A DNA stretch of 64,000 bases from contig VXAY01002371.1 in NCBI GenBank assembly GCA_013399855.1, forward strand, positions 2,502,379 to 2,566,378. The letters are read 5' to 3'. The stretch's first letter is position 1. Every line of letters starts with the position of its first letter. This document shows positions 1 to 14,000 of this stretch, piece by piece. A program made the position numbers and the translations under genes. The notes under the pieces were generated by a model that saw only the letters and a program-made list of their open reading frames with translations, did not search any database and was not told where the DNA came from. The stretch comes from Oxyruncus cristatus (lineage: Eukaryota > Chordata > Aves > Passeriformes > Cotingidae).

Positions 1-1014
1 CATTTTGATTTGCCACAAATCAACAGAAAAAAAAATCTTTGTCTTAATCCAATTAATAGTCAATCAGAAAAATACAATATGAAAACATTTCAAGTACAAA
101 AAACCCCCTTCCTTCAGCTCATTCACACCAGATAATGAGCTTCAGGAGAAGCTCTGCAAGCTAAATATGCATTTTATAAGGCTCTATCTGTATTTATTCC
201 AGTTGCCCTAATGTGACTCCTCTGCAGAAAGCATGGGGAGGCAGAATAGCATGGAATTTACTGCACTTTTCTTAATAAAAAGAAAACCCTTAATGTGCTT
301 CCAGTCTCTAAACCCATTTTATTCTGCTGGAACAGTATGGAAGTCGGATTAGATCTTTAGTTTAAGGGAACCTAAGATGAAGTCAAATCAATAAATCAAT
401 GCTGACGTACTTCGTGCTTGGTTTTGGTCTTTTTGTTCTTTTCAAACATCATTATAATACTCAAGCAGTGCAAGTATATGCTGATTGCTGTCAATGGCAA
501 TGACTAGGCAGCTAAATACAGGTTCAGAAGACACTAGCAATTGGCATCCTAACACCCATACATTTCCCAATGGGCGCAACATGATGTTTGTATCCATAAG
601 CACACAGATAGCAACCCCATGAACTAAGAGAGAATATCTATATGCTGCAGGACTTCTGCGTATATGTAGGATAAGAAAATAGTAGAGCCCATGAATGTTC
701 ATTGTGGAGGAAGAATTTCTTCCCAAATTGCCTGTGGGTCCCCTAAGTGGGAACGGAATTACAAACTCAGTCTTTCCCCTTCATAGGAAAAGTGCTACAG
801 AAACTCATTGGATATATTTAATCTAGTGGACCTGGTGGTGACAACTCGGCTGAATTAACTCCCTACTATCCCAAGCTTGGATTCACTAGGGAAGGGTGAG
901 GATCAGAGAGGATATAAGACATCACTCAGTCGACTTCTCTTCTGGATAATCAAGTCCCCAGGATTCTGGGACACGTATCATGGAATCAAGCCTGCGCAAT
1001 GAATTTTTTTTTTT

Positions 1015-1640
1015 TATATCATGGAATCACAGAATCGAAGAATGGTTTGGGTTGGAAGGGGCCTTAAAGATCATTTAATTCCAAACTCCTGCCCTGGGCA
1101 GGGACACCTTCCACTAGACCAGGTTGCTCAGAGCCCTATCCAGCCTGGCCTTGAACGCCTCCTGGGATGGGGAGTCCACAACTTCTCCGGGCAACCTGTT
1201 CCAGTGCCTCACCACCCTCACAGTAAAGAATTTCTTCTTTATATCTAATCTAAATCTACCCTCCTTCATCTTAAATCCACTCCGCCTTGTCCTGTCACTA
1301 CGTGCCCTTGTAAACAGTGCCTCTACAGATCTCTTGTAGCTCCCCTTTAGGTACTAGGAGGTGCCGTAAGGTCTCCATGGAGCCTTCTCCTTGCCAGACT
1401 GAACAGCCCCAACTCTCTCAGCTTGCCTTTGTGGCAGAGGTGCTATAGCCCTCTAATCAACTTGGTGGCCCTCCTCCGGAGTCACACCAACAGGTCCATG
1501 TCTTTCTTACGTCAGGGACCCAAGAGCTGGATGCAGTACTCCAGGTGAGGTCTCACAAGGGCACCGTAGAGGGGGGAGAATCCCCTCCCCCAACCTGCTG
1601 GGTACGTTTCTTTTGATGCAGCCCAGGATACAGTTCAGGA
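1015..1640 (-). mobile_element. CR1 LINE, 5'-truncated 3' end
   Basis: The left edge carries the reverse complement of the CR1 tail octamers (ATGGAATCACAGAATCG), so the element lies on the minus strand. Minus-strand translation from about 1340 down to the TAG at 1116-1114 is open and reads as the C-terminus of CR1 ORF2 (motifs FRLDIKKKFFT, RHWNRLPGEVV, ARLDRALSNLV). The upper part (1340-1640) is the preceding ORF2 stretch in decayed form. It is a dead 5'-truncated copy, the usual product of CR1 insertion. A short duplicate of the tail sequence (ATCATGGAATCA) sits about 40 bp to the left, beyond a T-run. Confidence 0.93.
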
Positions 1641-4600
1641 TACGTTCAACTTAGTTACAAACATTACTTCAGACTCCTGGCCTTCTTGTCCTCTTTACAA
1701 GCTTTACTTTGCCCTCTGCAGAGGCAGAGGAAACAATTTATTACTGTGTAATATCATACTTAATTGCACTCATTTAGCATGGAAAATATTGTTCATGAAC
1801 CACAAACAATACAATGCTTTGTGAGAAGTATTTATCTCCTAAGAAGTAGCCGGAAACATTCAATGAAGTCAAAATAAGAGTGTGGATAAATTCACTGATA
1901 CTAACTTCTACATGCACTTTATAATAAACTTCATAATTTACTTTTAAATGGAAGGATTAAATAACAGCCTACAGTTAGCAGCATAGTATCTTCCTTAAAA
2001 TTTATACATATTACTGAAACATGGGGTAAAACCAACCGAATAAAACGCTGCCATTATTGAGAAAGTAGTATCTTGGTTTGTTCTTAGTGTTTTTTTTTTT
2101 TTCCATATCTAGGATATGTTTCTTCCTTTTGGTTTGTTTGTAGTTACCAAAATATGAAAAAGAAAAAAAACCCCTATAAATCTAACCTGTACATTGTGCT
2201 TGTTTGGTGCAACTACTGTTTTATTTGTTGCATTTAGCATATATCTCTTCCTTTTCCGTGTCATTGTTTCGTGACATGTCTGAGTCTACCTTCCAGAAAA
2301 CTTAAAAGCTCTTGGCCTGACTCTGCTTACACACTGAGCCATTCCACTGACATCATCAGGGTTGCATGAGAGTAAATTACAGCATGATGAAAACCACAGT
2401 GAGATGAGCTTATATAAGTTGGGGTCTAATTCAGTTGTTAAGTCAATCTAAATGAAAGGAAAAACAGGTCACACAGATTTAAACTTCAGTGTTCTTTAAT
2501 CAGTCTTTTTCCATTTGATCCTCCCTAGGATGCTTCTATTGTATTCCTAAAATAGCAAAATAAAATTATCATCATAACCTGCACAGTCTTGAAGTATACA
2601 AATTTCAGAATAAGTAAACAAAACCCCTGAGGCCCTTCAGGACTCCTAAGAGCACTTGTCAATTTTGCCTAAAGGTAACTAAATACCAAACAGCAAAACA
2701 TGAGCACTGTGCCACAGATCAGAATACCACGATAATGATGATGAACTTGGTGAAAGGTTTTAACTTCAGTTGATCAAAAATCACCACCCCCAAACAGTTA
2801 CCTATTATAAGTTTCAAATTCACTTTTCAAAACACACAAAGACTGGGGTTTTAGGCAAACTATCTTAACAGTTGAGATACATTATAGTAAAGCTGCTTCC
2901 CCAACATGAAGTACAGACCCTGTACGAAGTCAGAGCAGCAACCATGGCTTCCAAAGATTCACGTCCCTTCTGTTCCCACAGCGGTAGCCACTATGGTGAC
3001 TCCACACGGGAAGCAGAAGCTCCAGCTTGGGTTTTCAGGAGTCTGGCACAGGCAAAGGCAGCAGCACAGTGGTGACCTTGTTTCTGTCCAGAAATGTGCT
3101 GCCTTTATTTTATGTATGCCAACTGCACTCCTGTTAAATGCATGACTTTCTCAAGAGGTGTTAAAGAAGCACTGTGCACGCTTGCTGGTGCAGAAGGATG
3201 CAATGGCAACAGGAAGGGTAGTACAAGAGCTGAAATTCATTCCCTGTCAGAAACAGAGCACATAACCATATGCTGTAACTGAGATGCAACTGTGGTGTTG
3301 GCTCATGAACACAAGTGGCCCTAATTTACAACACTGATAGGTATTTCCTACTAGGCTGCAGCAACGGATAAAACTCATTTTAAACAGAGCCTTGCAATAC
3401 AGGAAGAACATTTGCCTCTTACTGTCCTTATGACAAGAACAGGAGAAATAGCTAGCATTTACCTGTTAACATGTATTCAAACAAAAGAAAAAGGAATTTG
3501 TTCAGTTCCTCTTGCTGGTTGTCTTAAGAATATGTACCTGGCCTATCAATCATCTCTACTGAAGATAACAAACAGTTTGTTTAAGGAAAAAAGCAAGGTC
3601 TGTGTAGCCCTAAGACGTCAGATGCCTATTCTGCTTTGTGCATGTCCACTGAAGGAGAGGCCTCACCATTTTGAACGAATAAATATCTAAATACCCACAT
3701 AAAGTCAGGGGAAAAAATTGCTTATGCAAATTCATATTATGTGGTATTATCAGGAGTTCAGGTATTAAGTTTTCCTAATTTCAATGTAACCATTATTTTT
3801 GCCAAGAAAAACAAGACATCATCGTATCATTTAGATATTTCTGAGCAGCATGAAACCATACCCCAAGAAAAAAATCCCATTAACAAAGACATGGATTACT
3901 GAGTGAACTTCTCCCACCTCTAAACTATGCTATTTGCTTTTTTATTATCATTGTGGTTTTCTAGCTAGTGAAACAGACCCTTCACTGACGATGGGAAGCC
4001 ATACTCCAGACAAAGCACACAGATCAAGTAACTTCTTTGAGTGACCTCTAGTAAATCCTCCTAAAAGCAGTGAATTTATAGCAGTACTCTGAGCATGGAG
4101 TCCAGAGAGCACAGCATGGAGAGACCAAGCAGTGGCTGGACTTGGCGGCAGAGCTGGCAAAAGCACTGGGCACTGGGAAAAGGTGGGAGCTGGCCCCAAG
4201 AGGAATCAAACACTATCAGCCTCCTCAAAGGAGGTCTGGCAATGAATTAACAGCAAGACCTGAATTCCTTCTCATCAGTTCACACCATGCTTATACAAAC
4301 TCTTCCTGTATCAAACTGGGTCTGATTTTTTCATGATGACAATGTTTGCATTTAAAGATTGTACCACTTAATCGTGAATTATTCCTCTAGCCTGGGAAAG
4401 CAATATTTCTTATTTGTGACACAGTAGAAAAATTAAATGCTGCTTGGTCAACAAACAAGCCCAAACATGTCTGCCACAGCATACAGAGCTCAAATACTTC
4501 ACTCAGCTGCTTAATGGGACGTAACGTTCACAGCATTACAACAAACTGTTTAATGTGGTTTTAGCTCACTTTGCTTTTATATCCTTGGCATAGATGTTTG

Positions 4601-5847
4601 ACTACTGATATTATTTCATACCAGGAAAGTAGAAAAACAGAAACGGAAATGGTTACGTGCTAGAACCTAGTATCTTGATTTATGCCTCAAAAGCTGACAG
4701 CTGAATACCAAAGTATTTTCTAATTGTTTTGGCAAAGGAGTTACACTTTCCTGAAAGACACTGGAGAATTAAAAGTCCCTGATCCAAGTCCAAGAAGCAT
4801 TTATTAACTTCAGCGGGTACAGCCTGTGTCCTATCTGGAGAGCACTCAATAGTGAAACACTGGGAAAAGTTCAGTTCCCCATTACTACTCCAGACTAGTC
4901 CAAACTTACTGGTCAATTTTTTACACTGAGGAGAAGAGTATTAAGAGCGATTGTGAAAGCAAACATCTGCAGATACTCTGAAGACCACCTGTCATTAGGG
5001 TTAAGAGAAACGAGTGGACCCTTTAGGCTTTCAGCAAATGGAGGACAACTCTGTCACCTTAACAGTGTAGAATAAAACTACTGCACCAGGATTTTTGTAG
5101 GTAACTGTTATTAAAGTATTAATGCAATTAGTACAAAAATAATTAAGGTAATTATTCAAGAAGTTTGAGTAAAAGCATCACCTGAGTGACCCATTTCAGT
5201 AAACATATCTTATTATGAATTCCATGGTTTTCAGATCAGCCCCAGTTACTCATCATGAGGTCAGACGAGTATAACCCCAAGAAGCAGCCCCAAGTCAAAA
5301 GTGTGATGGAACTTCTCTATCCGATAATCAGCTCAAATGGCAGCTTCCAAAGAAAGGTTCACATTCGAGGCAGACTGAATGAGCAAAGCTTCTTAAGTTC
5401 TCCCAAGCAGGGTCCACACCAGAGCCAGTTACATTCTCAGGATTAACTGAGATATCAGGATATGATACAAGCAACAACTCCCCAAAATGGCAATTCATTT
5501 TTTTTAAATGATATTTACATCTTTATCTTCTGGACCCATACTCCCAAGGCACCTAATTTTTAAGCCTTCCTCTTCAGCCATGAAGGTAGAAGATGACTTA
5601 AGTGTTTTACTTGAGTATTTTGCTAATAATTGAGTACCAGAAGCATCAAATATTATGAGATCTGGCCATTCCGTAATCAAAGTCTGACAATGGTCTCTTA
5701 AGTACATGTGATATAGACTCTAGACATTCTAGAGCTAAAAAATTATGACATAAATATGAAGACCCTTAGCTGAACACCTGCCAAAGTGCACTAGCCCTAG
5801 ACTGCAATTCCATCTTTCATCATAATTTTTTTAGTGCTTTGGAACAT
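1641..5847. other. Intronic stretch, nothing recognised
   Basis: AT-rich unique sequence between two CR1 copies. Short open frames (for example near 2872-3145 and 3412-3690) have no recognisable domains. There is a poly-T run near 2090-2102 and an ATGCAAAT octamer at 3724-3731, which is expected by chance. Confidence 0.6.
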
Positions 5848-6316
5848 CTGAGGCCCAGTTCTCTTCAACATCTTCATAAATTACTTGGATGCAGGACTTC
5901 AATGTAAGTTGGCCATTGATATTAAATTTGGAAGAGCTGTTGATTCCCTCAAAGGCAGAGAGGCTCTGCAGAGACACTTAGACAAATTAGAGAGCTGGGG
6001 AATGACCAATTTTATGAAGTTCAATGAGGGAAAGTGATGGATTCTGCAACTGCGATGGGGCGACTCTGGATGTACGTACAGACTCAGGAATGAGAGGCTG
6101 AAGAGCAGCACCAAGGAAAGGAACCTTGGGGTCCTGGTCAATGACCAGCTGAATATCAGTCAGCAGTGCCCTGGCAGCCAGGAGTTCAAGAAGCATTTGG
6201 ACAAGGCTTTCAGACACATGGTGTGATTCTTTGGGCTGTCCTGTGCCAGGCCACGAGTTGGACTTCGATGGTCCTTTTGGGTCCCTTCCACCTCAGGATA
6301 TTTTACAATTCTATCA
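5848..6316 (+). mobile_element. CR1 LINE fragment with internal deletion, plus strand
   Basis: In the plus frame from 5855 the sequence reads PVLFNIFINYLDAGLQ, the conserved core of CR1 reverse transcriptase, and continues to a TGA at 6224-6226 with only one internal stop (TGA at 6035). The catalytic box expected as F-A-D-D reads LAID, so the enzyme is dead. After QQCPGSQE the frame jumps straight to FKKHLDKAFRHMV, the ORF2 C-terminus, so the intervening ORF2 segment is deleted. The copy at 47767-48620 keeps that segment. The 3' UTR ends at about 6316 with a decayed tail (ACAATTCTATCAG). Confidence 0.92.
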
Positions 6317-6867
6317 GTGAAATAAATGAAAATAAATGTTGTGCTACTGGCCCCCCTATTCTTAAGCTATTTTGATAAAACTGAACTACCTGGGACGTTC
6401 TGAAGGCATTAAGTGAATTGTTCATAAAAAGTGTTCTTCATGCAATTATCTCAAGACTTTTCGCATTGTGACCTATATATGTCCCACATAATCAACACCA
6501 GAGAATAAGCATTCTGCATGGTATAATGTTCTTCAAAACCTGACTTTTCTAAAAATCTATCATTTGTCATTGTATTCCTGCTGTTTCTTTACACATTCCA
6601 CTATTCATGCAATGGGAAATGTTTGAGGTCCATAATCTGGTTTCATGTCAATTTAATTCTGGTTTCTAGTCAAGTGATCTCCCTTTGGTTTAGGAAATGT
6701 AAGCAATCAAGCCACAGAGAAATAACCAAACCAGGGATTTTGAACTATATCCACATCCCAGAAAAATAGGCATCCACCAAAAATACATACCACAGTTTTA
6801 GGTTTTCTAGACCTAGAGAACTAGGTGTCAATTCAAGAGTGTTTTGAATACCTCACATATTAAAAAA

Positions 6868-6919
6868 CCAATCAACCAACCAACCAACCAACCAACAAAA
6901 ACAAAACAAAAAAAACCCA
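6868..6919. repeat. Simple repeat (CCAA)n passing into A-rich
   Basis: About seven copies of CAAC/CCAA are followed by AAAAC-type repeats and a run of A. Confidence 0.9.
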
Positions 6920-7200
6920 CACCACCATAAAAATACAGGAATGTCTATGGGTTTGCACACTTCTGTGTACTCTGTGCACGCCAATTTTTACTTGGGCATG
7001 TATAACAAAGATGATGAGTCCATGGGATTTGTGCTTCAGGGAATATAAACCTTTTCAGAATCATTAAGTTAGGCTTTCTATACCAGCAGATCTGCAAGGA
7101 AGTGCTCTGTGTGGAATGCAAAATCAGAAGTTAATCTGGTAACGTCACTTTATCCTTTCTTGTCCCCAGATGCAGCACCACAGAGAGAGGGATATTGACA

Positions 7201-7220
7201 GGGACGGGGGAAGGGTAGGG
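7201..7220 (+). other. G-quadruplex motif
   Basis: GGG AC GGGGG AA GGG TA GGG: four G-tracts with three 2-base loops, a pattern expected to fold very stably. It is on the template strand of the minus-strand SYNE1 gene, so it would form in DNA and not in the pre-mRNA. Confidence 0.85.
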
Positions 7221-7951
7221 ACAAGGAGAGCAGCGTGACTGAGGAGATCAGAGAGGAAGTGTTTAGTTCTGTAACTTCCGCTGAGTGCTTTGCTGAGACC
7301 TTTCCAGGGTGCAGGCTCAGACAGGTGTCATTACTGACTGATGCAAACTGCAAGATAATCCTGTATGCAAAAGCCCCAGTCATTTCTAGGACACCAACCT
7401 ACTGTACTATGCTCTTTAGTGGCCTTAATACAGTATGTTTAGCTTAGAGGAGTACCTATGGAAAATCACCATTTCCAATTCATATTTATATTTTTAGGAT
7501 GCTTGTTAGCATCATGCCCTAACAACACAAACATTTGGTAGATGCCATATGGACACAGACAAAACACACAGTGTCTGCTTGAAGGGTCAATCTTTAACAC
7601 AGGGGCTGATGGCTTTAACTGCATGTGCATAATGATACAGGACAGCTCCTGAGTGCCCTACTCCAGTGAATTGGAGCAATGCTGACTTACCCTTACTGAG
7701 GTTATTTCCATCCTTATGTAAGTTCTTGCATTAGGCAAAGCATAATGCAGTCAAACATTCGAAAAACGGACAGAAAATGGAGAGGGTGGAGAGCATACAC
7801 AGAAATGGATTAACACTTGTTTATCAGAAGTAGCACAAATTACACCTTTTTTTTTTTTTTTTAAATTGTGTTTTAAATGACACTAAAGCCCAGGTAATAA
7901 ATACATAATATAGCATAAAAAAAAAAACAAACAAAAAAAACACAAACCCCC

Positions 7952-8050
7952 NNNNNNNNNNNNNNNNNNNNNNNNNNNNNNNNNNNNNNNNNNNNNNNNN
8001 NNNNNNNNNNNNNNNNNNNNNNNNNNNNNNNNNNNNNNNNNNNNNNNNNN
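7952..8050. other. Assembly gap (99 N)
   Basis: The run of N is bordered by A- and C-homopolymers (CAAACCCCC on the left; 14 A, CCCAAA and 14 C on the right). The gap is probably caused by low-complexity sequence. Open frames crossing it are not meaningful. Confidence 0.99.
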
Positions 8051-11000
8051 AAAAAAAAAAAAAACCCAAACCCCCCCCCCCCCCAATGTCTACATCATTA
8101 CAAATACAGACTTCAAAGTAAATTTTAACACGAAGTTTTGCTAATGCTTGAAAACATTTAGAGTTCTTCCTTAGATGGAACAAGCTTGGGCAAGGGAAAA
8201 GTTACTATGTTTGGCTTTGTGTATTTTTTTAAAATCTAATTCAAAACTTCTGGATATCTGCTATCTCCCTGGGCCAGAAAATAGTAGAGCTTCATGACTT
8301 CAGAATGTGTTAAAAAAAATAATTCTGAACAGATAAACTGGGAAATGTGAACAACTTAATGTGGAAAATTATCTATCTGGTGTCTGTAAGTCTCCGCCAA
8401 ATGGGATGACATCCACGGATTTTGGGTGTGTGCTCTTACAAAAAACCAGCAAAAGAACAAACAAACAGATAGACAATTGCTGCAGCAATTAAAACTACTT
8501 TAGCTTTCACACAGAAACAGGGAATGCAAAATGATGGGTTTTAGTAGTTTTGAGACTAAAATAAAGCAGAGTCCCAACATGCTGTCACATCCTATCAAGG
8601 TCAAAACCGGTCTGCCTTCCTGATGAATCAATATAATACCGCATGAAGACAATCTGAGAGGCAGAGGATATTAAATTTAGTATTTTAATGCTAGTGTGGA
8701 GTGTATGATGGGACATTGTATCTAACTTCACGTTTTTCTATTGGAGAAGTAAAGGAATCTCAGTGATGTCAAATGGGGCTGAAGGTGCTCTTAATTTCTG
8801 AAAATGAGGCCACTTTTATTTAGGTATAACATTACAGATACCACTTTAGGGATCCAAGTTAAAAATGTAGCCTTTAAAAACTATTAGTGAGTCATATACA
8901 AGTCAAAAGTATTGCAGCTAAGTAACCTTGAAATTATCCCCCATTTAAAGATATGATTACCAGAGTCACACGTGTGCCTACAAAACAAACTATTTGATTA
9001 CAGCTTCTCTTTATCCCCCACAGCAAATAGCATTTTAGAGAAGAATAATAACATATGACAGTGCCTCTGCCAGTGCTCCTGGGTAATACCCTTCAGCTTA
9101 CATGCACGTGTTCATGCATGTAGAGATGAATGCACAACCAATATAAGTGTGCACATCCACATTTTAGTTTGCAAAAGATATAACTATTTTAGTGGTCATT
9201 TCAATGCTAACAATACTTAATAGACAAAATATTTTAATAATGGGGGAAAAAAAAAAAAAGGCACCCTAAATCTCCATTTGCATGGTTTTCTGCACAAAGA
9301 ATAAAACCAGAACAGATAAATGTATAACGGGTCTTTGTGTAATCAGCCTTTGTCAGGGTCTATCCCGGCAGGCAGATTCTACCACCAAATGAGAACTGAG
9401 AGCCAGGATAAGCCTTGTAAGCCAATGCCTGAGCTGTGAGCCTGAATAGAGGGTTTCCCCATCCGTCATCCCACCAGCTGTTCCTAGATGTTCATTTTGC
9501 CACTTGGCTGAAATGACACTCCTTTTCTTCACTGATTGCTCTTACCACCTGAAATCTGGTCCCTGCACCCACAAACCCCACCTGAGGTTTCTCCAGCTTG
9601 ACCTCCATTTTCTTCAGGGCCATGCCCTGTTGTATGTACTCCCCTTCTAATTTAACCATGCAGCTTAGAAATTTGCCAGTGTCTCCTCTGTGGTAGAGTA
9701 TCTGCACATGTTCTTAATTCCTAACTACAATTCCGGGGTCCCACTTTTGAACCTTTCTCATTGGAACAAAGTGCATATCTCTTAACTGTATTTCTCAGCT
9801 ATCTGCTCTTTTCACCGCTTTTTCACACAGCAGGAATTTCTCCGCTAATCTTATTACACGGCCTCCCTGAGACAGAGTTTCAATTATGATTATCATTATT
9901 GTGAAACCATTATACTTGTATATGGCTTGCTTAGCGGGGCCTGTGTCACTGACAGTACAAGTTATAAGCATCTTTCATCTATAATTTAATGTAGACATAG
10001 ATGAGTAATATTCTTTTTTGTCCTGTTACAAATAATTCTTTGAATTCACTTCTTGACTAATACAAATACTTCCTTATATTGATTTCAACAATGCTGAGGA
10101 AGCATAGTTAAAAAAAAGCAAACTTAAATACTGCGTTATATGAAAGAATCTTTCCCTTCAAAATCAACTGGCAAGAATTTAAAATTTTAAATTACAATTT
10201 ACAAATGAAAACTAGATTTGATAATTTTAATTAAAGATTTAGATTACTTAATAACAGTTTGCTTCCCAGAGGAAGTAATCCAGTTTTTAAATTCCCCAGA
10301 ACAAACCACACACTGTGCTGACAGTATTATAAAGAATATATAGAGAAACATAAATGATACAGTAACAAGTCCAAAAAACCAGAATACTAGAAAAGTGTTA
10401 CCAAGGAACAGCACTGTCCAAAGAGCAATGCACAGATTTGGGACCATAAATTATATAAATTACCTTCTCCTGATGTTTTGTATTAAACAGTTCATTGATA
10501 TTTACAATTTTTTAAAATGTAAATTCAGAAAGAATACCATTCATAGCTGATTCACAGTAAAGAATATTGCTTGTTAGAGTGAAAGTCTCACCTTTTATTA
10601 TGGTGTTATTACTTATAACCTTCTTTGAATATTATGTATGATTGGAATGAATAAATTCTGAGCTTAAATAACTATTAAATAAGCGTCTGTGACTTGGTCT
10701 GGGAGGCAGGATTCTCCTGTAGAATGCCCCACCTCCAGAACTTTGCAGCAGTTGTCAAGCCACTCATCCATCCTACCCTCCAGAAAAATTTTAGAGACTG
10801 CAGAAGTGCCCTCAAAGAGCATCTCTTAAATTCTCATGCGGGCCAAGACAAGTAGGTGTCAAAGATTTGTAGAATAGCCTCAGTAGCTGTCCCTGGGAGA
10901 GGCCCCTACCAGAGGGACATCCACACACACGGACATGTGGCCAAGAGTGTCGGTGAAAGTGCTGCCAGATCCTAAGCATCATTTTCTGCTAATGTATACC

Positions 11001-14000
11001 TTATCAAAAAAGCAAACACACGAACAGCAAAGAAACAAACCAAAAGAAACAGTGGTACTTAGATTTTCACTTTTCCGAATAAAGTGTGCTTGATTTTGCT
11101 AGATAAACAGTGTGCATTGGTCTTCTCATCAGCTGGATGACAGACATGCACTCTGCAGGTAGAGGTAGTGGATGCACCCTGAAGATTACTCCAGTCTTTC
11201 TATTTCAGGTCAGACCAGTAGCACACCATGGCAGGCTGATTTGGCAGGGACATGCAGGTCAAGCAGTCACCCTTATAAATAACTGCTGCTTGAGCTTCAA
11301 GTAGTCTGAGGAACTACGGTAAGGAAACTGCTGCACTAAAATAAGCTACACTGCAGCGCAGATGAGGTCAGAGATGAAAAAGGTAACTATCATTCAAAAT
11401 TGTGAAGGAAGTGTACATTCTGCACTTCCAATATTTTCAAAGCTTTCAAGGTGGGAAAAAAAAAGTTCTTTGAAGGAAGTTCTACAATGTTCTAGTTGCA
11501 GTAGAATGAAGACAGTATATTAGCTCCTCACTACTACAGCTAAGCTTCTCAGAAGTCACTTGGCTATAGTATAGATTTTTTTCTTCATTCTGCACTATCA
11601 TCCTTATCTTCACACCACCTTAAAATACCAAATATATTCTTTCTTCCTCCACAGACAATACATACATCCATGCTTGGTCTATCTACTCAACTATACAAAC
11701 CCTTTCTTTTTGCATTTTGTTTCTACCATTCTCCAGCTCTCTAATGGATGTGGCATGCAGCTACATATGGCAAGCAGCTAAAGTAATTTTCTTCAGCAAC
11801 CTCCTTGACAATGTGATTTCCTTAACTGGTACCTTCTTTGCTATTTTGTCATTTCAAATAAAAATATTTTAAAAACCCAAACAAACAAGGCTCTCCATAA
11901 ATATTTCAATTGTCAGTGTTTCCTACACTGCCATTTATAACAATCATCTTTCATATAGTCTATTTCACTTGCTTTGCTTTCAGACTGCTAATCCCTATCT
12001 CAAATGGCTGACTCATCACACAGTATCAAGCAGTTGAGACTCTCAGCTTTGAAAACCCTTTTGAAATTACCTTTCCATAAAGCTCACAAATATAAGGAAT
12101 CTATGTAATTCATCAGTTCAGTAAAATTCTTGAAAGATGGTGTCTTCTACTATATCTCCAAAGGTGAATTTACAGTCTAAAAGTTCGGATTAGATTCTTT
12201 GAGTGAAAACTTATTTTTTCATCTACACCTCCTAATTGCATAGTTGATAGCACAAATAATTTGATGAAGATGTTTTCAGACCACCTCTAGTTAAAAATTA
12301 CAGAAACACAAGCCTGTATATACAGACTTCACAGTTTAGTTATAACTCTGTCAATCCTTTGAAGGTAAATACTGCCTACAGAAATTTTACCACAGTCACT
12401 GAACCCAGTAGCTAACCAATGATGGAGCAGGTTGCCACTGCACACTTAATTCCTGTGATTCATCCATGCTGGAATTTGTCCAATTTTTTTTGCCAGTTGC
12501 CACTGATCTGAAGAATCTAATATTACCATCAGAGTTGGCAGCAGTTTTGTAATGCTCTAATGTTTTCTGCTCTCTTCAGGATTCAGAGAAAAGTTTCATA
12601 CTGAGAACTTTAAAGCAGATATGAAGCCTAAATTATATTCAGTTTAGTATAAAAAAATTAACAATTTATGCCATAAAATATTTTAAAAACACTACAAGAA
12701 CTAAGAAGCCCTATTGAATTATCTTGAGGCCTAATTTTGTCAATGCATACAGAAAATAGGGTTCTTGAACAGGACAGAATTTGGTATTTTTAAACGGAGG
12801 GGGAGAGGCACAGCTACACTGGCCTTAAGTCACAGAAGACAGAAATTTATGGTGTAACTGTAGAAAGACCTACACCACAATCTTCAAACAACAGGATAGT
12901 TTAGCTTCAGAAGAAGCCAACAGGGAGAATTGGTGGTAGTTATAACAAAGGCAGCTGAGTCATACTGGTCTATGAGTTTTCACCAATACTATATTTGCTT
13001 ACAGCTTTCCTGGCTCCATTCAGCCTTCGCTGTCTTTTGGTTTCATAAGTACTAAAAATAACCATCATCTGAAGAACAAACTCCTTTCAAGAAAACAAAC
13101 AAAAATCCAAACATAAATTCAACACAAGCGTGATTTCCTTCTGGTGTTTTTGTCATGATTTCAAGTTCTTCATGAAAACAACGTATGGGTGGAGTACCGC
13201 AGGGACTGGAAAGGCCAGCTATGACCTCAGTTACAACTCTCATTAAAGCAGGAGAAGGGTCGGTGCCTTTTCCACAATTAAGTGTTTACGATCTCTTTCG
13301 AGGCTCTTAGGCTCTTTATGGTGTGTCACTTCCTAGTATTTTTGTTCAGTTGTGGTTTTTTTAATGCCACTGCACATTATTATATGACAGACGCACAGGA
13401 TGAATACAGAAATGTGTCCATCCTGTTTATTTATCAGTCAGAAAACCACAGAAATCTGCAGCTACAAGTGCTTAGCTACTGCCTGTATCTCCTGTATTTG
13501 GTATACCTGTAAGCAGGTCTTGAGTGTTTTTACTCCATAAATGCAAGAAAAGGTGGTTTGCCTTCCAAGCAGGGATGTTATAAAGACAAATGTCTTTAAA
13601 ATTTGGAGAAACTTAAAAAACATGGTAATAGTGATCATACAATTGCAGTAAACTTCTATGATTTGGTATGAATATGTTTCTGCTTCTTGTCAGCAGAGCT
13701 CTACTTTTCAAAAAGAAATAAAAGGATGTTTCAATTAGTTCTAAGACTTATTTTGAACATCATATCACAGCACTTCTACATTCACTGTGTTCAGGCTCTG
13801 CCAATTAAATAATGATTTATGCTCCATTAAGTACTGTTATTTTATGCTTGGGACGCAGCAAACATTTTTGGTTTAGATAATAATTTGATCAACTGGACTT
13901 GAAATATCTGTGCCTGTTGCTTTATTATGTTTCTATTTGTTTGTATTATGTTTGTATTTTACTTTATGTTTGTATAGATCCACATGTGAATTTGTTAGAC

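Noticed and set aside
3724..3731. ATGCAAAT octamer
   Set aside because: About two such 8-mers are expected by chance in a window this size, and there is no supporting context.
5255..5446. 63-codon frame (MRSDEYNPKKQPQV...) that looks protein-like
   Set aside because: Charged and plausible in composition, but no matching family, splice signals or neighbouring exons on the plus strand.
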